Assembly (NCBI RefSeq): GCF_947487515.1
Contig: NZ_CANKWO010000001.1
Location: 868,001 to 932,000 of the forward strand
DNA from: an uncultured Litoreibacter sp.
GTDB taxonomy: Bacteria; Pseudomonadota; Alphaproteobacteria; Rhodobacterales; Rhodobacteraceae
DNA length: 64,000 nucleotides
Reading direction: 5' to 3'
A program made the translations under genes and the position numbers. Below the pieces are notes generated by a model. It did no database searches. It worked only from the letters and a program-made list of their open reading frames with translations, and had not been told where the DNA came from. Shown piece after piece: positions 52,330-60,120 of this stretch. Positions within the stretch are counted from its first letter, which is position 1, and every line of letters begins with the position of its first letter.

Positions 52330-53643
52330 ATGATCTGGAACAAACTCACCTACACTGGCTGGGGGCGCGTACGCAGCGCCACGGCCCAAGTCGCCCGCCC
52401 AGAGCGGACCTCCACACTCGCAGCCACCCAAGCCGAGCAGAGCGCCCCGGCATTTGGCATGTGCCGCTCATATGGCGACTCCCCGCTGAACGATGGGGGG
52501 CATGCAGTGGATATGACCAGAATGGATCGCCTGCGCGGGTTTGACCCCGACAGCGGCGTGCTAGAGGTCGAAGCAGGGGCACGCATCGGAGACATCGCGC
52601 GACGCTTTGCCCCCGACGGTTGGTTGCCAGCAGTTATGCCCGGAACCGGATTTGCCACCATCGGCGGCTGCATCGCGCATGACGTCCATGGCAAAAATCA
52701 CCACGTAGAGGGGTCTTTCGGCCAACATGTCCTCGAGATCACCCTGATGAACGATGGCAAGTTGCAAAAGATTAGCCCGTCAAAAGGCGCAAAGCTGTTT
52801 CGCGCCACTATTGGCGGCATGGGGCAAACGGGCGTGATCGTTTCCGCCAAGATCAAGCTGCTGCCGTGCAAGGGAGATATCATCACCGTTACCGAGCGCC
52901 GGATAGAAAACCTTGATCATTTTCTGGAAGCCTTGGACAACTCGCAATCAACCTACACTGTGGGTTGGGTGGATGCGACGGCAAAGGGCGACGCACTCGG
53001 CCGTGGCATCTTGGAAGAAGCCGAGACAGGCTACGGGCTGGTTCCGGATGCCAAAACGCCAAAAACCGTCCCGTTCAATGCCCCGAAATGGGCGCTCTCG
53101 AACCCGATTGTCCGCCTGTTCAACTCTGCATATTTCCGCCGCGTCCCAGAAGAGGGTCGCACCAGTGTGAAACCAATCACCGAGTTTTTCTTCCCGCTGG
53201 ACAAGCTGCTCGCTTGGAATCGCCTTTACGGAAAACGCGGCTTTCACCAGTTTCAATGCGTCGTCCCCGTGGCTGAGGCCGCTGTGTTACGCATCATGCT
53301 CGATAAAATCGGGCGCGAAGGCCTTGCCTCGCCGCTGGCCGTTCTCAAACGCATGGGTGCGGGCCGCGCGGGGCTGATGTCATTCCCGATGGAGGGCTAC
53401 ACCCTTGCCGTGGATTTCCCGAACCGCGGTGCCGCCGAAGCCTTGATTGCCGAGTTGGAAGAGATCACCAAGAACGCAGGCGGGCGGGTCTATCTGGCTA
53501 AAGACGCCACGCTTGACGCATCTCCTATTCGCTCGATGTACCCAGATGTTGCGAAATTCGCGAAGATCGCAAAAGAGGTAGACCCAGACGGGCACTATGA
53601 AACAGACCAAACCCGCCGCCTTAAAATCCGGAGCCACGCATGA
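52330..53643 (+). CDS. dprE1: DprE1-like FAD-dependent decaprenylphosphoryl-ribose 2'-oxidase
   Basis: A 437-residue FAD oxidoreductase. The FAD-binding domain has MCRSYGDSPLNDGG and GTGFATIGGCIAHDVHGKNHH, very like mycobacterial DprE1. The C-terminal substrate domain has LMSFPMEGYTLAVDFP, GGRVYLAKDATL and the closing DPDGHYETDQTRRL. DprE1 oxidises the 2'-hydroxyl of decaprenylphosphoryl-ribose, the first half of its conversion to the arabinose form. The position of the mycobacterial Cys387 is not conserved (Leu or Met in LMSFPM). It overlaps the DprE2-like gene by 4 bases. Confidence 0.88.
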   Translation: MIWNKLTYTGWGRVRSATAQVARPERTSTLAATQAEQSAPAFGMCRSYGDSPLNDGGHAVDMTRMDRLRGFDPDSGVLEVEAGARIGDIARRFAPDGWLPAVMPGTGFATIGGCIAHDVHGKNHHVEGSFGQHVLEITLMNDGKLQKISPSKGAKLFRATIGGMGQTGVIVSAKIKLLPCKGDIITVTERRIENLDHFLEALDNSQSTYTVGWVDATAKGDALGRGILEEAETGYGLVPDAKTPKTVPFNAPKWALSNPIVRLFNSAYFRRVPEEGRTSVKPITEFFFPLDKLLAWNRLYGKRGFHQFQCVVPVAEAAVLRIMLDKIGREGLASPLAVLKRMGAGRAGLMSFPMEGYTLAVDFPNRGAAEALIAELEEITKNAGGRVYLAKDATLDASPIRSMYPDVAKFAKIAKEVDPDGHYETDQTRRLKIRSHA

Positions 53644-54377
53644 CCGAAACTTGGATCATTCTAGGAGCCACATCTTCCATGGCCCGTGCCTTTGCCCGCG
53701 CCGTTGCCCGCAATGGCGCACAAGTTCTTCTGGCTGGCCGCGACATGGCCGACCTTCAAGCCAGCGCTTCGGACTGCGCGTTGCAAGGTGCTCCCGTGGC
53801 CGAAGCCCTACATTTTGATGCTCGCGATCAAGCGACATTTGCCCCAATTATCGAACGCGCCACCGCGTTGGAGGGCATGATAAATGTCGCGGTCTTCGTA
53901 GGGTCCATGCCAACGCAAGAGGCCATCGACGCCGACCCATCCCTCATCGCCGGCACTGTGACTGACAACTACGCAGGCCCTGCCGCGTTTTTGCAGATGA
54001 TTGCGCCAAAGATGGAAGAACGCGGCGGCGGCACGGTTGCCGGCGTGGGCTCGGTTGCAGGGGATCGTGGCCGGATTGGCAATTATGTCTATGGCTCATC
54101 CAAGGCTGGTTTCCACACCTACCTAAGCGGGCTGCGCAACCGGCTGACCCGTTCGGGCGGGCATGTGGTCACCGTAAAACCCGGATTTGTGGACACATCG
54201 ATGACTTGGGGTATCGAAGGGATGTTTCTTGTCGCCTCCCCAGAGAAAATCGCCGCCGACATCCTGACCGCCGTCGAAAAACGCAAGAATGTCATCTACA
54301 CCCCTGGCTTTTGGCGATTGATCATGGGGATTATTACAGCAATCCCTGAACGCTTGTTCAAAAAGCTGAGCATCTAA
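53640..54377 (+). CDS. dprE2: DprE2-like short-chain dehydrogenase
   Basis: A 245-residue SDR enzyme. The cofactor motif is IILGATSSMARAFARAVA at the start, and the catalytic residues are Ser in GVGSVAGDRG and Tyr/Lys in NYVYGSSKAGF. The C-terminus carries a membrane-associated hydrophobic helix (FWRLIMGIITAIPERLF), as in DprE2. It reduces the 2'-keto sugar made by DprE1, yielding the arabinose epimer. Overlap of 4 bases with the DprE1-like gene implies coupled translation. It converges on the UbiA-like gene with a 4-base overlap. Confidence 0.88.
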   Translation: MTETWIILGATSSMARAFARAVARNGAQVLLAGRDMADLQASASDCALQGAPVAEALHFDARDQATFAPIIERATALEGMINVAVFVGSMPTQEAIDADPSLIAGTVTDNYAGPAAFLQMIAPKMEERGGGTVAGVGSVAGDRGRIGNYVYGSSKAGFHTYLSGLRNRLTRSGGHVVTVKPGFVDTSMTWGIEGMFLVASPEKIAADILTAVEKRKNVIYTPGFWRLIMGIITAIPERLFKKLSI

Positions 54378-55810
54378 AGGCCAAAGGCTTTGTGGAACAA
54401 CCCTGCGGCGTAGAACATCAAAGTAAGGGCGAATAGGATTAACGATATTCCGTGGCGATCACGCATCGCAAAAACGATCGGGTCGTAATCCTGTTTGCCC
54501 TTATACCCCAAGGACACCATGCGAAACAGCCATGCGCCAATCGGCACCATCGCAACCCAAAGCAGCCATTGCGTAGGATAGAGGGACAAGGCTTGGTCGG
54601 TGAACGTATACAAAAAGAACACCACCATTGAGCCGAACATTCCCAGCCCTGCCACATTCAACAAATCCGAACGGTCCGGTCGCCCGTAGCCACGTCCTGG
54701 CAATCGTTCATCCGAGGTCGCCAACGTCAACTCGGTCAGGCGTTTAACGCAACCCAAAGTGATAAACACGGGGAAGATAAAGACTAGCATATATCCGGTC
54801 ACATAAACCTCGGACGCCGCCGCCCCCGCTACAACCCGTATAGTATAAAGTGAGGCCAAGGTCGCGATGTCGACCCAGCGCATCCGCTTGAGCTTCAGCG
54901 AATAGGCCAAAGACAGCAACATATAGAGAACCACCACCCCGAAGAAGGCCGCATTCAACAAGGCCGCAACACCCAACGCCACAATCGCCAAGCCAATAAC
55001 GGCAATCATTCCCACCTTCACCGGCAGTGCGCCACTGGCAAACGGGCGCTTGCGCTTTGTCGGGTGCAACCGGTCAGCATCTATATCAAGCAAATCATTG
55101 ACCAGATAAATGCAAGACGCCGCCGCCGAGAACGACACGATGGCCAACAACACTGGCAAGAACGCCGATAGCCCGAAGTTATGCGCCGCGATGATCGGCA
55201 GCAAAAGCAGTACATTCTTCACGTATTGATGCGGTCGCATGGCCTTGGTTAAACTGCGCCACGACCACCCACCCGGCAATTGTGTAACCGCATGCGCCTC
55301 GGCGGCCAGCTCAGCACGGGCTTCGGGCTGCTCACCGACCATGATGACGTTGTCCGCGTGTTTCCAGACCTCGACGTCGGACACGTCGTTCCCAGCGTAG
55401 TGAAACCCGCGCTCGCCGAAAGCTTCAACCAAAGCGTCAGCTTTCGCCTGCCCTTTGAGGTTTATTGTCCCATCGGAGGCAAATACACGGTCTGACAACC
55501 CGTGATGTTCAGCCAGAGCTTTTACCAAGACTTGATCCGAAGCCGAGGCAAGGATCACCTCATGCCCCTGCTCCGCGGCTTCAGTCGCCATGTCGGACAC
55601 ATTGGGGTCGACGGGCATGAGATCCACCCGACAGTCAGCCAATTTCACCAGTTCCGCCTTCAGGCGGGCACGATCGGAAAAATGCGCAGCGGCAACCTTA
55701 AGCGTTTCCACAGGCGCACGCCCCATGGCAGACCAAAAGGTTTCAAACAGCATGTCGGTTCGCAAAAAGGTGCCGTCGACATCAAGGATCAGGGGTTTGC
55801 GTGTCATCAT
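54374..55810 (-). CDS. HAD phosphatase - UbiA prenyltransferase fusion (DPPR synthase-like)
   Basis: A 478-residue two-domain protein. Residues about 1-190 are a HAD hydrolase, with nucleophile motif LILDVDGTFLRTD, the Ser motif ILASASDQ and a late GNDVSDVEVW. Residues about 200-478 are a UbiA membrane prenyltransferase with eight or nine helices and the motif NDLLDIDADRLHPTKRKRP. This motif is very close to decaprenyl-phosphate phosphoribosyltransferase. The UbiA half would make polyprenyl-phosphoryl-5-phosphoribose and the HAD half would remove the 5-phosphate, giving the DprE1 substrate. A second ATG one codon downstream is an equal start. Its 5' end is joined to the transglycosylase stop. 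Confidence 0.86.
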   Translation of the reverse strand: MMTRKPLILDVDGTFLRTDMLFETFWSAMGRAPVETLKVAAAHFSDRARLKAELVKLADCRVDLMPVDPNVSDMATEAAEQGHEVILASASDQVLVKALAEHHGLSDRVFASDGTINLKGQAKADALVEAFGERGFHYAGNDVSDVEVWKHADNVIMVGEQPEARAELAAEAHAVTQLPGGWSWRSLTKAMRPHQYVKNVLLLLPIIAAHNFGLSAFLPVLLAIVSFSAAASCIYLVNDLLDIDADRLHPTKRKRPFASGALPVKVGMIAVIGLAIVALGVAALLNAAFFGVVVLYMLLSLAYSLKLKRMRWVDIATLASLYTIRVVAGAAASEVYVTGYMLVFIFPVFITLGCVKRLTELTLATSDERLPGRGYGRPDRSDLLNVAGLGMFGSMVVFFLYTFTDQALSLYPTQWLLWVAMVPIGAWLFRMVSLGYKGKQDYDPIVFAMRDRHGISLILFALTLMFYAAGLFHKAFGL

Positions 55811-56625
55811 TAACCTTTCGTGCGGAATACGCAGCCGTCAGAGACCAACTCTGGAGGTGACAAACACATGCCCTTCGCAACCTTCCATGCCGCCAGAACT
55901 TTGGGCACATAGTTGCGGGTTTCAGCGTAGGGCGGCACCCCGTTGTGTTTCTTCACTGCGTTTTCACCGGCGTTATAGCCCGCAAGCGCCAAAATCGGGT
56001 CGCCTTTGAATTCGTTCATTAACCATTCCAGATAAGCCACCCCACCCTTAATGTTTTGCGCGGGATCGGTGCTGTCGGTTACGCCAAAGCGCGCAGCAGT
56101 ATCTGGAATAAGCTGCATCAACCCTTGCGCACCCTTGTTGCTTTCGACAGCGACCCGCCCGCCGGACTCGACTGAAATCAACGCCAGAACAAAGGCAGGC
56201 GATATCTTCTTGTTCAGTGTTTCAAGCAAAATGGTTGTCCCGTGTTGCGACGCGATAGATTGCATGGTCTCTAATCGAGGAGCCCTGACCGACTTTCCCT
56301 TGGGCGCTTTGCCAAGTGTCGCAACCGCCTGAGAGAACCTGCCTGGCCCAGACGCCTCGATGGAAGGTGACACGGCTTCCCAGAACCAGTCGATCTTCGA
56401 CGGAGCCGGAGCGGCCCCTGCGGCTTTGGGTTTGGTCGGCGCTGCCACTTCCGGGGCTTTGGGCTCGATCTGAATTGTGATCAGCTTTTTAGCACCGCGC
56501 TTTGGGGGCGCGATCTTCTTGAAGGTAAAGTCACCTCCAAAGGCGGGCTTCAGCTCTTCAGCCTGCCCCGCTCCGCCCATGCACAAACACATGAGGACGA
56601 GAATCTTTCGAATATGGTTCGACAT
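55810..56625 (-). CDS. Lytic transglycosylase (SLT domain)
   Basis: A 271-residue secreted muramidase. A signal peptide, HIRKILVLMCLCMGGAGQAEE, precedes a basic, Ala- and Pro-rich linker. The SLT domain runs from about residue 130: catalytic Glu in ALISVESGG, then GAQGLMQLIPDTAARFGV and ALAGYNAGENAV. It cleaves peptidoglycan, perhaps opening it for a pilus, since the tad locus follows divergently. The ATG at 56625 is selected because it begins the signal peptide; a longer frame starts at 56784. It is immediately upstream of the HAD-UbiA gene. Confidence 0.9.
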   Translation of the reverse strand: MSNHIRKILVLMCLCMGGAGQAEELKPAFGGDFTFKKIAPPKRGAKKLITIQIEPKAPEVAAPTKPKAAGAAPAPSKIDWFWEAVSPSIEASGPGRFSQAVATLGKAPKGKSVRAPRLETMQSIASQHGTTILLETLNKKISPAFVLALISVESGGRVAVESNKGAQGLMQLIPDTAARFGVTDSTDPAQNIKGGVAYLEWLMNEFKGDPILALAGYNAGENAVKKHNGVPPYAETRNYVPKVLAAWKVAKGMCLSPPELVSDGCVFRTKG

Positions 56626-56990
56626 GAGCCTGCCCGACTTGCCGTTTACGTTATTATTTTTTCGGACTGTCGCAGAAAATCGCTCTCTATACCACCTCAT
56701 CTGCGCAACAATCATTTGCCTGTGCTGGCATTGACGCAATTGCCGGGACAAATACCTTGGGGAAAAGCCCTGAATTTTACGCAAAACGCTTTAAAATCAA
56801 TTCACTAATAGCCTTTTCTAAAATTAATGTAAGCGCTCACAAAACGAACGATTCTTGCCCCACTCTTGCCCTGATTGAGGGGGATACATGCTTCATACCA
56901 AGACGGAGACGCGGCTTAGTTCAGAGGCTAGCCGGGTTACACAAGCGTTAAGGTGAACGAACCGACGTAAAATCCTTGGAGGGATACACT
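56626..56990. promoter_or_regulatory. Promoter and leader of the pilin array
   Basis: Non-coding DNA between the transglycosylase and the first pilin gene. It contains a GCCC-N7-GCCC direct repeat at 56857-56871 followed by TGATTGAGG, which recurs before the second pilin gene (57297-57311) and, without the TGATTGAGG, before cpaE (62235-62249). A GGAGGG ribosome-binding site stands before the pilin ATG. Confidence 0.5.
56857..56871 (+). promoter_or_regulatory. GCCC-N7-GCCC element, pilin 1 promoter
   Basis: GCCC at 56857-56860 and 56868-56871, 120 bases before the pilin start. The core reads CTTGCCCCACTCTTGCCC. It shares spacing with the elements before pilin 2 and cpaE and is a candidate shared promoter or activator site. 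Confidence 0.45.
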
Positions 56991-57185
56991 ATGAAACTGA
57001 ACACATTGATTAAGAACTTCGCAGCTGATGAATCTGGCGCAGTAACTGTTGACTGGGTCGTTTTGACCGCGGCCATCGTTAGCCTTGGCATCGCAGTTAT
57101 GGCTTCTGTTTCCAACGGCTTGGAAACTCTGTCCGGCGACATCGAAACTCAGCTGACTACTCAAGGTATCTCGACCACGTTCTAA
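56991..57185 (+). CDS. Flp/Fap-type IVb pilin, copy 1
   Basis: A 64-residue prepilin. The leader MKLNTLIKNFAADESG ends in the processing Gly, followed by AVTVDWVVLTAAIV, the hydrophobic helix that packs in the pilus core. The +5 position is Asp and not the usual Glu, and Trp replaces the usual Tyr after it. The C-terminus is TTQGISTTF. The ATG follows a GGAGGG site. It differs from copies 2 and 3 at only four positions (Lys2, Thr5, Leu6, Ser31), so the array arose by duplication. Confidence 0.93.
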   Translation: MKLNTLIKNFAADESGAVTVDWVVLTAAIVSLGIAVMASVSNGLETLSGDIETQLTTQGISTTF

Positions 57186-57296
57186 ACTGGTCGTCGCCTA
57201 TCAGCGACTTAGGGAATTGTTCGAATGTAGGAAATTACCTGTTTATTCTAAAGCTCTTACAAGAAATTGCTTTGGTTAAAATATGGTACCAGTTTC

Positions 57297-57311
57297 GCCC
57301 AATTCTCGCCC
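57297..57311 (+). promoter_or_regulatory. GCCC-N7-GCCC element, pilin 2 promoter
   Basis: GCCC at 57297-57300 and 57308-57311, 130 bases before the second pilin start, followed by CGATTGAGGG as before pilin 1. Confidence 0.45.
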
Positions 57312-57440
57312 CGATTGAGGGCAATACAGACAATACGACACGCCGAAACGGTGACACAGTTTAGAACAGAGGCTGACTGGGTCGAACTACCGTTAAGGCA
57401 ACTTAAACTAAGTAAACTTAAATCCTTGGAGGGATATACT

Positions 57441-57635
57441 ATGACACTGAACGCAATGATCAAAAACTTCGCAGCTGACGAATCTGGCGCAGTAACTGTT
57501 GACTGGGTTGTATTGACAGCCGCCATCGTTGGCCTCGGCATCGCAGTTATGGCTTCTGTTTCCAACGGCTTGGAAACTCTGTCCGGCGACATCGAAACTC
57601 AGCTGACTACTCAAGGTATCTCGACTACTTTCTAA
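57441..57635 (+). CDS. Flp/Fap-type IVb pilin, copy 2
   Basis: A 64-residue prepilin whose protein sequence is identical to copy 3. Leader MTLNAMIKNFAADESG, then AVTVDWVVLTAAIVGLGIA. The ATG at 57441 follows GGAGGG; a long in-frame extension upstream to 57267 lies in the leader region and is not coding. It has its own terminator directly downstream, which favours separate control from copy 3. Confidence 0.93.
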   Translation: MTLNAMIKNFAADESGAVTVDWVVLTAAIVGLGIAVMASVSNGLETLSGDIETQLTTQGISTTF

Positions 57636-57667
57636 GTTAGTCGCCGCCTAACAGCGACCTTAAGATT

Positions 57668-57698
57668 AGACCGCGTTCCACCGGAGCGCGGTCTTTTT
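57668..57698 (+). terminator. Terminator after pilin 2
   Basis: AGACCGCGTTCC pairs with GGAGCGCGGTCT over 12 bases (one G-U) with loop ACC, followed by a T-run. Confidence 0.93.
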
Positions 57699-57884
57699 GC
57701 TTGCGCGGGCCTGTCTGTTTACTTCCGTGAAAGTCGGAAAAACCAGCCACCAAGCTTCGGAAAAATGTGAATTTCTTACAATAATCCTATTCGTGTCACT
57801 TTCCTGCCCTGTTTTCCAACGATGTTGTAACTCGACAAGCGTCAATTTGAACTAACTAAACTTAAATCCTTGGAGGGATATACT

Positions 57885-58079
57885 ATGACACTGAACGCAA
57901 TGATCAAAAACTTCGCAGCTGACGAATCTGGCGCAGTAACTGTTGACTGGGTTGTACTGACAGCCGCCATCGTTGGCCTCGGCATCGCAGTTATGGCTTC
58001 TGTTTCCAACGGCTTGGAAACTCTGTCCGGCGACATCGAAACTCAGCTGACTACTCAAGGTATCTCGACTACTTTCTAA
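57885..58079 (+). CDS. Flp/Fap-type IVb pilin, copy 3
   Basis: A 64-residue prepilin identical in protein to copy 2. Only a few silent changes separate the genes (for example GTA/TTG-type third positions near VVLTAA). Same GGAGGG signal and same downstream terminator. Its upstream DNA has the related but incomplete element GTCA-N7-GCCC, so its regulation may differ from copies 1 and 2. Confidence 0.93.
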   Translation: MTLNAMIKNFAADESGAVTVDWVVLTAAIVGLGIAVMASVSNGLETLSGDIETQLTTQGISTTF

Positions 58080-58111
58080 GTTAGTCGTCGCCTAACAGCG
58101 ACCTTAAGATT

Positions 58112-58142
58112 AGACCGCGTTCCACAGGAGCGCGGTCTTTTT
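58112..58142 (+). terminator. Terminator after pilin 3
   Basis: Same hairpin as after pilin 2 with loop ACA in place of ACC, followed by five T. Confidence 0.93.
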
Positions 58143-58333
58143 GTTTGCGCGGGCCTGCCCCCACAAAACACATTCCAAGAATGATCCTAATAACGTCACC
58201 TTCTCGCCGTGATGTCATGCGACAGGTGAACGTAGATTAACTGCGAAGGCCAAGACCTATTCGCATAGCCTACCTGCAGCGCCTCAAGGTTGAAGACAAC
58301 CGAGAGCGCGCGCACTTACCGGAGACCTAAGTT

Positions 58334-58528
58334 ATGAAGTTAAATACGTTTTTTAAAAAGTTCATCAGCGATGATGCCGGCGCGATAACCGTTGAGGTTA
58401 TGGCCGTGGGTGGCGTGATTTGCGTCCTTGGCGTCATCGCGGTTGCGGGGGTTGTGCGCGGGGTCGAAGATCTGGACCAAGCCGAAACATACCGTGTCGA
58501 ACCAGGTGACATCGTCAGCTCGTTCTAA
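58334..58528 (+). CDS. Divergent Flp-type pilin, copy 4
   Basis: A 64-residue pilin-like protein. The leader MKLNTFFKKFISDDAG is followed by AITVEVMAVGGVICVLGVIAVAG. Here the +5 residue is the classical Glu, unlike the other copies, but the aromatic residue is replaced by Val. The C-terminal half is unrelated (DLDQAETYRVEPGDIVSSF) except for the final SF. It may be a minor pilin or tip component. A GC-rich hairpin without T-run follows at 58558-58581. Confidence 0.85.
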   Translation: MKLNTFFKKFISDDAGAITVEVMAVGGVICVLGVIAVAGVVRGVEDLDQAETYRVEPGDIVSSF

Positions 58529-58749
58529 GAAACGACCATAAAGAATAGACATTTCAGGGCCGCGCAGATCAAGCCGCGGCCTTGATGATGACGCCAAGCC
58601 GGAATTGTTGGTTAACAAATCGAAACGAACCGTTTCCTTCTTCGGCGTGAAATGTGGCGAAATCGCCATAATATTTCTAACTTTCGCCTTATTTGACTGC
58701 AATGTAGGCACTCTACAGACGACCCGCGTCTGTGTACTCGGAGAACCGA

Positions 58750-58938
58750 ATGAAGTACCTAGTATCCCGTTTTTGGGGAAATGAATCCGGTGCGATAACA
58801 ATCGACTGGGTCATATTGGCCGCCGGCGTTATCGGGTTGGCTATCGCCTCTATGGGAGTGGTCATCGATGGCACCGCTTCGCTCAGCAGCGATGTGAACA
58901 CATCCTCGGATACTCAAGGTGTGAGCACCTCTTTCTAG
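58750..58938 (+). CDS. Flp-type pilin, copy 5
   Basis: A 62-residue prepilin. MKYLVSRFWGNESG is the leader, then AITIDWVILAAGVIGLAIA, again with Asp at +5 and Trp at +6. The tail DTQGVSTSF resembles copies 1-3. The ATG at 58750 follows GGAG; an upstream ATG six codons earlier is disfavoured. It is followed by cpaB after about 135 bases with no strong terminator, so read-through into the assembly genes is possible. Confidence 0.88.
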   Translation: MKYLVSRFWGNESGAITIDWVILAAGVIGLAIASMGVVIDGTASLSSDVNTSSDTQGVSTSF

Positions 58939-59073
58939 CAAGGATAATCGCCTTTGCCGCGGTAACTCCATGCCCCTTCCCTGATTTTGCCGCATTTCCC
59001 TCGCATCAGTGGAGCATACGAGTGGACTCGGCACAGAAGTGGCGAGCATTATCAATTTGTAAAGGGGCAAGAA

Positions 59074-59907
59074 ATGCGAGTGGTTTTCGGATTAGTGCTT
59101 ATATTTGGCGTAGCCTTAGCGGGTTTCGCTGCATATATGGCTAAAAACAGGTTCGACCAATATCAGGCCAAAGTGGCTGCTCAGGAAAAACTGTTGCAAA
59201 GCAACGTACCTCTTGAGGCTGTATTTACCGTGAAACGCCAAATGGCTTACGGTGAAACATTAACCAAAGAAGACGTACAAATCATCGCGTGGCCCAATAA
59301 CGCCATTCCCGAAGGTGCGTTTCAAAAGGGCGAAGACTTGTTTCCACCATCAGGAGAGTTCCGCACTGTCCTGCGCGTCATGGAAAAAGACGAAGCCGTC
59401 ATGGCCAGCAAGGTAACTGAGCCGGGCGAAGACGCAGGTGTTTCATCGCGCCTTGAAAAAGGTATGCGCGCCTTTGCTTTGCGTGTGGATGTATCTTCTG
59501 GCGTGTCAGGTTTCTTGCGCCCGGGCGATCACGTAGACGTATACTGGACCGGCAACAGCCGCGGTCGCGAGGTCACCAAACTGATCGACACGCGTTTGAA
59601 ATTGATCGCAGTGGACCAAACAGCTGACGGGGACCGCTCTGCGCCGACAATTGCACGCACAGTTACAGTTGCCGCCTCCCCAAGTGAGGTTGGCGCATTG
59701 GCGCAGGCGCAATCTTCGGGCCGTTTGTCACTATCACTGGTTGGCGCCGGAGACGATTCCGAAGTCGCAGCCGTTGAAGTTGACCAGAACCAGTTGCTGG
59801 GAATTAGTGAAGAAGCGATCGTCGAGAAGAAGGCCGCCAAGGTTTGCACCATCAAAACCCGCAAAGGCGCTGATGTTGTGGAAATCCCGATCCCCTGCAC
59901 CAATTGA
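59074..59907 (+). CDS. cpaB: Flp pilus assembly protein CpaB/RcpC
   Basis: A 277-residue periplasmic protein anchored by MRVVFGLVLIFGVALAGFAAYMA. It has the SAF-like domain VLRVMEKDEAVMASKV and the core FALRVDVSSGVSGFLRPGDHVDVYW, typical of CpaB/RcpC. It assists the secretin in letting the Flp pilus through the outer membrane. The ATG at 59074 follows AAAGGGG, favoured over an in-frame start 29 codons upstream. A hairpin terminator follows, so cpaC may be separately promoted. Confidence 0.94.
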   Translation: MRVVFGLVLIFGVALAGFAAYMAKNRFDQYQAKVAAQEKLLQSNVPLEAVFTVKRQMAYGETLTKEDVQIIAWPNNAIPEGAFQKGEDLFPPSGEFRTVLRVMEKDEAVMASKVTEPGEDAGVSSRLEKGMRAFALRVDVSSGVSGFLRPGDHVDVYWTGNSRGREVTKLIDTRLKLIAVDQTADGDRSAPTIARTVTVAASPSEVGALAQAQSSGRLSLSLVGAGDDSEVAAVEVDQNQLLGISEEAIVEKKAAKVCTIKTRKGADVVEIPIPCTN

Positions 59908-59934
59908 TCTGCGGATCCATCTTAAAACACTCCA

Positions 59935-59958
59935 ACGGCACCCTATCTTGGGTGCCGT
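59935..59958 (+). terminator. Hairpin after cpaB
   Basis: ACGGCACCC and GGGTGCCGT are perfect 9-bp arms with a TATCTT loop, followed by CTTGCATTT. A moderately T-rich tail makes it a likely, perhaps partial, terminator. Confidence 0.75.
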
Positions 59959-60120
59959 CTTGCATTTAGCCACTAGAGATAGCGTGGTGTTGCGACAGGC
60001 CCACATAAATGACGCGCTATAAACACCTGATTCTTGCAATAAATTTCTAATTCGCGCATGGTTCCGGTGAAAATGGGCAAAAGACCCGTTCAACCCAAGT
60101 GATCAGAGAGGCAGATCACA

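Larger units (their letters stand above)
57406..57713 (+). repeat. Direct repeat unit A containing pilin 2 and its terminator
   Basis: About 308 bases, from a leader containing AAACTTAAATCCTTGGAGGG through the pilin gene and terminator to GCGCGGGCCTG, repeated at 57850-58157 with few differences and a constant offset of 444 bases. A recent tandem duplication or gene conversion is the simplest explanation. Confidence 0.9.
57850..58157 (+). repeat. Direct repeat unit B containing pilin 3 and its terminator
   Basis: Second copy of the unit at 57406-57713, including leader, whole pilin gene and terminator. Sequence further upstream (57714-57849) is not shared, so the copies have different promoter regions. 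Confidence 0.9.

Noticed and set aside
57405-57420. CtrA-type TTAA-N7-TTAA site before pilin 2
   Set aside because: The nearest match, TTAAGGCAACTTAA, has a 6-base spacer and is not repeated before the other pilin genes.
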